Positions 11,779 through 16,592 of a stretch of DNA of 16,592 bases are shown here, one piece after another. The position numbers and the translations under genes were made by a program. The first letter of the stretch is position 1, and the number at the start of each line of letters is the position of its first letter. The notes beneath the pieces are model-generated. The model did not search any database and was not told the origin of the DNA. It was given only the letters and a program-made list of their open reading frames with translations. Source of the stretch: CAZFAT01 sp964517075 (GTDB taxonomy: Bacteria; Acidobacteriota; Vicinamibacteria; Vicinamibacterales; SCN-69-37); assembly GCA_964517075.1 (NCBI GenBank), contig CAZFAT010000002.1, positions 1 to 16,592 on the forward strand, in the 5' to 3' direction.

Positions 11779-11797
11779 TTAGGGCAGTGTCCCCTAA
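11779..11797 (-). promoter_or_regulatory. Candidate PadR operator palindrome
   Basis: Just upstream of the padR start, TTAGGG (11779-11784) and CCCTAA (11792-11797) form a perfect 6-7-6 inverted repeat, centred about 17 bases before the ATG. On the minus strand a CATAAT hexamer lies just upstream of it and could be a -10 box, with no good -35. The position would place the operator over the start of transcription, as expected for a PadR autorepressor. The assignment rests on position and symmetry only. Confidence 0.5.
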
Positions 11798-11823
11798 TGT
11801 CATTATGGGAGTCAAGCACGAAA

Positions 11824-11858
11824 GACGGGCCCGCCAGGCTGGATCTTTCCGGCGGTCC
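11824..11858 (-). terminator. Possible intrinsic terminator after rsmH-like gene
   Basis: Directly after the stop on the minus strand, GGACCGCC (11858-11851) can pair with GGCGGGCC (11835-11828), with one A-G mismatch, across a 15-base loop. The stem is followed by CGTCTTT. The T-run is short, so termination efficiency is uncertain. The element would separate the rsmH-like operon from padR. Confidence 0.4.
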
Positions 11859-12890
11859 TCAGGTCACGGACCGGACGGCCCAGCGCAGCTTCGCGGACGA
11901 GGCGCGCCGATTCGCGCGGATCTCTTCCCGCGACGGTCGAGTGACGGCACGGGCCACGTCGGAGAACAGGCCGGCGCGATGGGCGGCCTGAAACGCCTTC
12001 TTGACCCGTCGATCCTCGCCGGAGTGGAACGTGATCACCGCCGCGCGACCGCCTGGCGCGAGGCAGTCCGGCAGGGCGCGGAGCCAGGCCTCGAGCGCGG
12101 ACAACTCGTCGTTGACGGCAATGCGCAACGCTTGAAACGTCCGGCGGATCGAGTCCTTGACGTCCGCCTTCGACAGCGCCGGTCGCGCCGCCGTCAGCCC
12201 AACCCGCACGACACGCTCGGTCATGTGCGTCGTCTCCAGGGGCTGCCGCTTCAGGAGTCTCGCGATGATCGCCGCGTGCGGCTCATCGGCGTACTCCTCG
12301 AGCAGGCTTGCGAGGGCGGTTTCGGTCACACGCGCGAGCAGGGCCGACGCGGGCTCCCCCCGTGCGGGGTTCATCCGCATGTCCAACGCCGCCACCGACT
12401 TGTAGCCGAAGCCGCGGTCCGGGTTGTCGAGCTGCATGGACGAGACGCCAAGGTCGGCGAACACGATATCGACGCGCGCGAGGCCCTGGGTGGCCAGCAC
12501 GCGCGAGAGGCCGGCAAAGTTGCCGTGCTGGACGGTGAGGACGTCGGGTCCGAATCCCGCCGTGCGGAGTCTCGCTTCCGTGCGCGGCAGCTCGATCGGA
12601 TCGAGGTCGAGTCCCAGGAGGCGTCCGCCGGGTTGCAGACGTTCAAGCATCGCCCGCGCGTGACCGCCGCCGCCCAGTGTGCAGTCCACGGCCACATCGC
12701 CCGGCTCGGGCCGGACGCTGTGCAGCAGTTCCTCCACCATGACGGGAATGTGGGTGCCCGCGGGTGTCTTCCCCGCGGCGAGCACCTTCTGCACGTCCGT
12801 CGCGTAACGGTCGGGATTCAGTTCTTTGTACTTGTCGTGAAACGCGCGCGGGTGCGTTCCCAGATAGCGTGGCCGCCGGCGCGCCTGCAC
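11859..12890 (-). CDS. rsmH: RsmH/MraW-like 16S rRNA (C1402-N4) methyltransferase, extended variant
   Basis: By family this enzyme transfers a methyl group from SAM to N4 of the cytosine at 16S rRNA position 1402. The SAM-binding motif is VDCTLGGGGHARAML, followed by GRLLGLDLDP, HGNFAGLSRVL and ADLGVSSMQLDNPDRGFGY. The RsmH-specific insertion and C-terminal signatures are present: LDMRMNPARGEPASALL, RTFQALRIAVNDELSALEAWL and PGGRAAVITFHSGEDRRVK. At 343 residues it is about 30 longer than usual. The extra part is an N-terminal extension (about 1-45, RYLGTHPRAFHDKYKELNPD). Canonical rsmH sits after mraZ in the division/cell-wall cluster. This copy instead follows a coiled-coil gene with only seven bases between. 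The start GTG 12890 lacks a clear Shine-Dalgarno, so translation may be coupled. It may be a paralogue with a shifted target; whether the genome has a second copy is not visible. Confidence 0.85.
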   Translation of the reverse strand: MQARRRPRYLGTHPRAFHDKYKELNPDRYATDVQKVLAAGKTPAGTHIPVMVEELLHSVRPEPGDVAVDCTLGGGGHARAMLERLQPGGRLLGLDLDPIELPRTEARLRTAGFGPDVLTVQHGNFAGLSRVLATQGLARVDIVFADLGVSSMQLDNPDRGFGYKSVAALDMRMNPARGEPASALLARVTETALASLLEEYADEPHAAIIARLLKRQPLETTHMTERVVRVGLTAARPALSKADVKDSIRRTFQALRIAVNDELSALEAWLRALPDCLAPGGRAAVITFHSGEDRRVKKAFQAAHRAGLFSDVARAVTRPSREEIRANRRASSAKLRWAVRSVT

Positions 12891-12897
12891 TGGTGTT

Positions 12898-13077
12898 CTA
12901 TCTGAGTCTGGCCAGGATCGCCCGCTGATTCGCCAGGATTCGGTCGAGCTTCCGCTGGTTCTTCAGCAGCCGGTCGAGCTTTCTCTGGTTCGCTTCGATG
13001 CGCCGCTGATTGCGGAGGATCCGGCGCTGATTCGCCAGGATTGCATTCTGTTTGCCGACGGTTGCGCCTTTTGCCAT
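12898..13077 (-). CDS. Small basic coiled-coil protein with NQR repeats
   Basis: This 59-residue, strongly basic protein is built from repeats with an NQ(R) unit. After MAKGATVGKQN, NQ pairs occur at residues 16, 23, 30, 40 and 50, so spacing is 7, 7, 10 and 10. Ile/Leu at 13, 20, 27, 34, 37, 44, 47, 54 and 58 form the hydrophobic stripe of a probable amphipathic coiled coil with a phase shift. The start at ATG 13077 is preferred over one 72 bases upstream because GAGGTGA precedes it at proper spacing and the upstream stretch lies over the promoter. No domain that I recognise matches. I associate similar short NQ-repeat proteins with Acidobacteriota, but no function is known. Its stop is seven bases before the rsmH-like start, so the two form an operon. 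Basic charge would allow RNA or ribosome contact, a guess only. Confidence 0.7.
   Translation of the reverse strand: MAKGATVGKQNAILANQRRILRNQRRIEANQRKLDRLLKNQRKLDRILANQRAILARLR
12923..13042. repeat. Short DNA repeats inside the coiled-coil gene
   Basis: An identical 18-mer, CGCTGATTCGCCAGGATT on the plus strand, occurs at 12923-12940 and 13025-13042. CGGTCGAGCTT recurs at 12941-12951 and 12971-12981, a 30-base period that matches the ten-residue protein repeat. The pattern points to growth of the gene by tandem duplication. Confidence 0.7.
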
Positions 13078-13120
13078 CGCGTCACCTCTACTGAATTCGC
13101 CTGAAGACGAGAAGGGCCAG

Positions 13121-13149
13121 ACGCTACGGAAAGATTCCGTCGCTGTCAA
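13121..13149 (-). promoter_or_regulatory. Sigma-70-like promoter of the coiled-coil/rsmH operon, with palindrome
   Basis: On the minus strand a perfect TTGACA (-35, at 13144-13149) is followed after exactly 17 bases by TAGCGT (-10, at 13121-13126; three of six consensus bases). Transcription would start near 13114, about 37 bases before the ATG. In the spacer, ACGGAA (13126-13131) and TTCCGT (13135-13140) form a perfect 6-3-6 palindrome, which suggests a repressor or activator site between the two boxes. Confidence 0.6.
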
Positions 13150-13199
13150 GCGAAGGGGAGGTACGAAGGGGAGGCAGGTGTCAGCGCGCGACAGACCGC

Positions 13200-13228
13200 T
13201 TGGGTGCGCCCCGTACCGGTGCTAGGAT
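13200..13228 (+). promoter_or_regulatory. Probable promoter of the FAD oxidoreductase gene
   Basis: TTGGGT (13200-13205) and TAGGAT (13223-13228) are separated by exactly 17 bases. Both depart from the sigma-70 consensus (three and four of six). Transcription would start near 13235, giving a leader of about 48 bases with a palindrome (13250-13264) and a GGGAGG ribosome binding site (13271-13276). It is divergent from the coiled-coil operon promoter. Confidence 0.45.
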
Positions 13229-13249
13229 GACCGTTCCCCGGCAGACCTT

Positions 13250-13264
13250 ATCGGCCCGGCCGAT
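13250..13264. promoter_or_regulatory. Perfect 7-1-7 palindrome in the leader of the FAD oxidoreductase gene
   Basis: ATCGGCC (13250-13256) and GGCCGAT (13258-13264) are exact reverse complements around one base. A one-base loop is too tight for an RNA hairpin, so a DNA operator bound by a dimeric regulator is the better reading. It lies between the likely transcription start and the ribosome binding site. No regulator gene is adjacent to name the binder. Confidence 0.45.
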
Positions 13265-13282
13265 GATTGTGGGAGGCCTCAA

Positions 13283-14728
13283 ATGAACACCGACGCCACC
13301 GCCGCCTTTGCGAAAGGCCTTCGCGGACTCCTGATTCAACCGTCTGACGCCGGCTACGACGCCGCGCGGGCCCTCTACAACGGCATGATCGACAAGCGGC
13401 CGGCGCTCATCGCGCGCGTGGCCAATGTCGCGGACATCATCGCGGCCGTCAATTTCGCGCGCGAGGAAGGGCTGCTGCTGGCCGTTCGAGGAGGCGGCCA
13501 CAACGGGCCGGGCCTGGGGAGCTGCGACGGCGGGCTCGTGATCGATCTGTCGATGCTGAAGAGCGTCCGCGTCGATCCGTCCAACCGCACGGTCCGCGTC
13601 GATCCGGGCTGCACCTCCGGGGACGTCGATCACGCCACGCATGCGTTCGGCCTCGCGGTCCCGTTCGGCATCGTCTCGACGACGGGCGTCGCGGGTCTGA
13701 CGCTAGGGGGCGGCACCGGCTATCTCACGCGCAAGCATGGGCTGACGATCGACAACCTGCTCGAAGCGGACGTCGTCCTGGCGGACGGCCGCTTCGTCAC
13801 GGCGAGCGCGACCCAGCATTCCGACCTGTTCTGGGCGCTGCGCGGCGGGGGCGGCAATTTCGGCGTCGTGACGAGCTTCGTGTTTCAGGCGCATCCGGTC
13901 AGCATGGTGCACGCCGGTCCGATCTTCTGGGACGCCAGTGACGCACACGCGGTCATGCGCGCCTATCGCGAGTTCATGCCAACGGCCTCGGAGGATCTCG
14001 GCATCTTCGTGGGGCTCAAGACGGTGCCGCCGACCGATCCGTTCCCCAGGGAGCACTGGGGCAAGCGAGCGTGCGCCATCATCGGCGCCTACAACGGCGC
14101 GTCGGAACAGGGCGAGCAGGCGATGGCGCCGCTCCTCGGCAGCGTGCCGGCGCCGCTCTTCAACTGGATGGGCGAGATGCCGTTTCCCGCCATGCAGGCC
14201 CTCTTCGATCCCTTCTTCCCGAAAGGGCTGCAGTGGTACTGGAAGGGTGATTTCGTGAAGTCGCTGTCCGACGAGGCGATTGCGACGCATGTCGTCCAGG
14301 CAAGCCGGGCGCCGAGCGACTTCTCGCTCATGCATCTCTATCCGATCGACGGCGCCGTCCGCCGTGTGGCGAAGGACGCGACGGCCTGGTCCACCCGCGA
14401 CGCCTCGTGGTCCATGGTCATCGCGGGCATCGATTCCGATCCGAAGAACGCGGGCGCGCTGAAAACATGGGGCCGCGCCTACTGGAACGCCGTGCACCCG
14501 TTCAACCTGGGTGGCGGCTACGTCAACTTCATGATGGACGACGAGGCGGACGACCGGCTGCGGGCGAGCTACGGAGACAACTACGCGCGGCTGGCGGCGG
14601 TGAAGGCCACCTACGATCCGACGAACCTGTTCCGGGTCAATCAGAACATCCCGCCCGCGGCGGCCGGCCCGGCGGCGCGGCCGTCCGTCGGGCAGCGGCC
14701 ACAGGCGGGTGGGCAACTGAGGGCGTAG
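13283..14728 (+). CDS. FAD-linked oxidoreductase, PCMH fold with BBE C-terminus
   Basis: This is a 481-residue flavoenzyme of the berberine-bridge/6-hydroxynicotine oxidase kind. The FAD-binding PCMH fold covers about residues 35-210, with RGGGHN carrying His73, which in this family holds FAD covalently. DLFWALRGGGGNFGVVTSF follows near residue 180. The usual second attachment Cys (GVCPTVG) is replaced by Ser132 (IVSTTGVAGLTLGGG), so attachment is probably single. The substrate domain ends in the BBE segment (GGGYVNFMMDDEAD and YDPTNLFRVNQNIPP). A 20-residue Ala/Pro/Gly-rich tail follows the normal end. No signal peptide is seen, so it is cytoplasmic. ATG 13283 has GGGAGG at good spacing. The substrate is unknown; oxidation of sugars or small secondary metabolites is typical for the family. 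Confidence 0.9.
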   Translation: MNTDATAAFAKGLRGLLIQPSDAGYDAARALYNGMIDKRPALIARVANVADIIAAVNFAREEGLLLAVRGGGHNGPGLGSCDGGLVIDLSMLKSVRVDPSNRTVRVDPGCTSGDVDHATHAFGLAVPFGIVSTTGVAGLTLGGGTGYLTRKHGLTIDNLLEADVVLADGRFVTASATQHSDLFWALRGGGGNFGVVTSFVFQAHPVSMVHAGPIFWDASDAHAVMRAYREFMPTASEDLGIFVGLKTVPPTDPFPREHWGKRACAIIGAYNGASEQGEQAMAPLLGSVPAPLFNWMGEMPFPAMQALFDPFFPKGLQWYWKGDFVKSLSDEAIATHVVQASRAPSDFSLMHLYPIDGAVRRVAKDATAWSTRDASWSMVIAGIDSDPKNAGALKTWGRAYWNAVHPFNLGGGYVNFMMDDEADDRLRASYGDNYARLAAVKATYDPTNLFRVNQNIPPAAAGPAARPSVGQRPQAGGQLRA

Positions 14729-14732
14729 TCAC

Positions 14733-15029
14733 ACGGCGCCTCTCATCGAGTACCGCGACGTCTCCGTCTATCGGGGCGACCGTCTCGCCCTGGACCGCCT
14801 GAGCCTGGCGATTCACGCCGGCGAGCACGTCGCGATCCTCGGCCCGAACGGGTCGGGCAAATCGACGCTCACGAGATTCTCGATCGGCTGGAGATTTGTT
14901 CTGATCGACAAGGGCCGGATCGCGGCGGACGGCCCGAAGGCACAAGTCCTCGAGTCCGGCCGGCTCTCGGCGCTTTTTGGCGTGCCGGTCGAGGTCGCGG
15001 AGCGAGACGGCTACTACCACGCGTGGTGA
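14733..15029 (+). pseudogene. ABC transporter ATPase remnant (ModF/YlmA-like) with internal deletion
   Basis: Starting four bases after the oxidoreductase stop, one frame reads 14739-15029 without a break. Its first part is the normal N-terminus of an ABC ATPase: PLIEYRDVSVYRGDRLALDR, then the Walker A motif GPNGSGKST (14841-14867). After about 14870 it jumps to what looks like the C-terminal end of the same kind of protein: LIDKGRIAADGPKAQVLESG, a leucine-rich stretch, then FGVPVEVAERDGYYHAW and TGA. The Q-loop, LSGGQ signature, Walker B and H-loop, roughly 150 residues of an expected 250 or more, are gone. No ATG, GTG or TTG precedes the homology in this frame (a TGA lies at 14718), so the start is lost as well. 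It cannot hydrolyse ATP. The intact ends imply a recent in-frame deletion. Confidence 0.82.
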
Positions 15030-15036
15030 GGCGCGA

Positions 15037-16592
15037 TCAGAGCTCGCGCAGCGTCACGTTCGGATCGACGCGCGCGGCGCGGCGAGCGGGCACCAGCCCG
15101 GCGCCAATGCCGGCGGCTAGCATCAGGAGCGGCGCCACGACCCACATCGTGATCCCGTTCGGCATGATGCCGAAGAGCTGGTGCTCGAACAGGCGCGTGC
15201 CGAGGCTCGCGAGCAGGACGCCCGGCAGTAGGCCAATCAGAATGATGTGAATCGCGTAGTCGACCACCAGCTTCAGAATCTGCGACGGCATCGCACCGAG
15301 CGCGAGACGCAGGCCGAACTCGCGCGTCCGGCGGCTGACGAAGTAGCCGACCACGCCGTAGATGCCCAGCATGGCGATGCCGAGGGCGAGCAGCCCGAGC
15401 GACAACGTCAGCACGCGCTGGGCACGCTCGAGCGCCACGCCGGCCAGCAGCAGCTCGTCCACCGGGCCGGCGTCGAAGACCGGCACGTGCGGCGCCAGTC
15501 CGTGAATCGTCGCGCGAAGCGCCTCGACCTGTCCGGCAGGATTCGCGGACCGAAGAACGATGACCCGTTCGGATTGGCCAGCCTGGGCTCCCGGCAGTAG
15601 GACGAAGTTCGCGTGACGGGTCGCCGGTGCGCGGTCCGACGAACTGACGAAGTCCTCGACGACGCCCACCACCTGGAGCGCCAGGTATTTGAGGTGGCAG
15701 CAGTTGAGCGTCCTGCCGATCGGATCCTCGTTCGGCCAGAGCGCCTCGGCGGTGCTCTGGCTGACGACGGCGACGAGCGCGCCGGTGCGGTCGTCCGTGG
15801 GCCAGATCCCGCGGCCTCGAACGAGCCGGACGCCAATCGTGTCGAGGAACCCTGGTGAAACCCACAGCCAGGAGCCGTCGACTCTGCGCGGCAGTCCGGC
15901 GGGGTTGTCCAATCGACTCGGCGCCTGGAGAACGGCCCTGGCCCGTTGAGGCGCCGGCGCGGTGCTCCCGGGCAGCGCGTCGGCGAACGCGGCGGCCTCG
16001 ACGCCCGGCAGGGCGCGCGCTCGGTTCACGAGCGTCGAGTAGAAGGCCTCCTGACGGGCATTCCAGGTCCGCCGCTGCTCCGTGAAGTACGCAGCCTGCT
16101 CCTCTGGCGTCATGTCCTCCAGCCGCACGCCGCCTTCGGCCGGGCTCCATCTGATCCTCGCCGCGGCGAGATTCGCGGTGTCGTAGTGAATGCGTCGATC
16201 GAGCAAGGGCCGCGTGTTTTCGAAGAACAACCCGGCACCAATCAGCAGCAGCACAGCCGCCGTGATTTGCACCGACACGAAGCTGAGCGGGAGGCTGCGC
16301 CGACGCGACGACACGACATGCGTCGACATCCCGCCGCCAATCGCTCTGAGGATCGAGACGCGGCTCGAACGCCAGGCCGTGAGCAGGCCGACCACGAGCG
16401 CCGCCAGCGTGCCCGCGCCGAACGCGTACAGGAACACGCGGTAGTCGGGCGCGAGATCGATCGTCACCCCCAAGTTGCGCGCGAGCTGGAACGTCGGAAA
16501 CGCCGCGCCGAAGGCCGACGTCGCGCCGACCGCCAGCACAAGGCCCGTCAAGGCGGCGATGAGTGCGATGATCGCCGTCTCCGCCAGGAACA
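15037..16592 (-). CDS. Second FtsX/MacB-type orphan permease (ADOP-like), 3' part, 5' end outside window
   Basis: The visible 517 residues are the C-terminal part of a large permease whose gene continues past the window edge. The frame is open to base 16592, so the apparent start inside (TTG 16551) is not real. Readable parts: a membrane helix in TAIIALIAALTGLVLAVGAT, the end of the first FtsX unit (GTLAALVVGLLTAWRSSRVS), the second-half helix (SFVSVQITAAVLLLIGAGLF), a periplasmic domain of about 250 residues, and the closing FtsX unit (LSLGLLALGIAMLGIYGVVGYFVSRRTREFGLRLALGAMP) ending ARRAARVDPNVTLREL. The family is the same as the permease at 8696-11416, but similarity is only moderate, so it is not a recent duplicate. 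It converges on the ABC ATPase remnant with seven bases between stops. Any padR partner would lie outside the window. Confidence 0.88.
   Translation of the reverse strand, partial: FLAETAIIALIAALTGLVLAVGATSAFGAAFPTFQLARNLGVTIDLAPDYRVFLYAFGAGTLAALVVGLLTAWRSSRVSILRAIGGGMSTHVVSSRRRSLPLSFVSVQITAAVLLLIGAGLFFENTRPLLDRRIHYDTANLAAARIRWSPAEGGVRLEDMTPEEQAAYFTEQRRTWNARQEAFYSTLVNRARALPGVEAAAFADALPGSTAPAPQRARAVLQAPSRLDNPAGLPRRVDGSWLWVSPGFLDTIGVRLVRGRGIWPTDDRTGALVAVVSQSTAEALWPNEDPIGRTLNCCHLKYLALQVVGVVEDFVSSSDRAPATRHANFVLLPGAQAGQSERVIVLRSANPAGQVEALRATIHGLAPHVPVFDAGPVDELLLAGVALERAQRVLTLSLGLLALGIAMLGIYGVVGYFVSRRTREFGLRLALGAMPSQILKLVVDYAIHIILIGLLPGVLLASLGTRLFEHQLFGIMPNGITMWVVAPLLMLAAGIGAGLVPARRAARVDPNVTLREL

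Noticed and set aside
11772..11819. Longer padR with 16 extra N-terminal residues starting at 11819
   Set aside because: The extra part overlaps the palindrome and -10-like box and does not fit the PadR N-terminus, while ATG 11771 has a good ribosome binding site.
13078..13149. Longer coiled-coil protein with 24 extra residues starting at 13149
   Set aside because: The extra stretch lies over the TTGACA/TAGCGT promoter and has a different composition; ATG 13077 has a GAGGTGA site.
15016..15027. Perfect 12-base palindrome ACCACGCGTGGT at the end of the ABC ATPase remnant
   Set aside because: It coincides with the conserved coding end (YHAW, stop) and no T-run follows, so it is most simply a coding coincidence rather than a terminator.
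14733..15029. The ABC remnant as a working small protein
   Set aside because: No start codon lies ahead of the homology, and Walker B and the signature motif are absent, so ABC activity is excluded.

Overview
The window reads as high-GC chromosomal DNA from an uncultured or little-studied Acidobacteriota, most likely of the Vicinamibacteria type. This is inferred from the strong G/C third-position bias, two very large FtsX/MacB-type permeases of the acidobacterial duplicated orphan permease (ADOP) kind, one with its PadR-type regulator, an FG-GAP/ASPIC-UnbV secreted protein, and a secreted protein with a 'DLSGVWRLDP'-type start. No sequence search was possible, so the taxonomic call is an inference.

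Layout. 43-1191 (+) is a Bacillus-type short citrate synthase. It is followed by an AT-richer spacer with a nested inverted repeat (1224-1342). 1419-7506 (+) is a tightly packed five-gene run: lepA (EF4), lepB (signal peptidase I), a NarL-type sensor histidine kinase, its LuxR-type response regulator, and an exported Ca-binding FG-GAP/UnbV protein. Every junction in this run is a stop/start overlap. 7632-8582 (+) is a secreted two-part protein with an NTF2-like C-terminal half. On the minus strand, 11771-8696 is a padR-ADOP operon with a palindromic candidate operator. 13077-11859 (-) is a second small operon of a 59-residue NQR-repeat coiled-coil protein and an RsmH-like methyltransferase with an N-terminal extension. 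From a shared divergent promoter region, 13283-14728 (+) encodes an FAD-linked BBE-family oxidoreductase. Then comes the remnant of an ABC ATPase gene (14733-15029), with a large in-frame internal deletion and no start codon, and converging on it the 3' part of a second large FtsX-type permease (15037 to the window edge, -).

How the genes work together. The five-gene run couples translation-quality control and protein secretion to a two-component system and an exported protein that carries its own twin-arginine-like signal and signal peptidase site. The LepB made in the same operon could therefore process it. The PadR-ADOP unit is the usual acidobacterial pairing of a ligand-responsive repressor with a permease lacking its own ATPase gene. 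The small coiled-coil gene and the rsmH-like gene are separated by only seven bases and probably share one promoter, which suggests a link to ribosome or rRNA modification.

The points I judge most worth following up are the coiled-coil/RsmH-like operon, the lepA-to-UnbV coupled operon, the ABC ATPase fossil, and the palindromes in the promoter regions. I found no CRISPR array, tRNA, rRNA, insertion sequence or phage gene.
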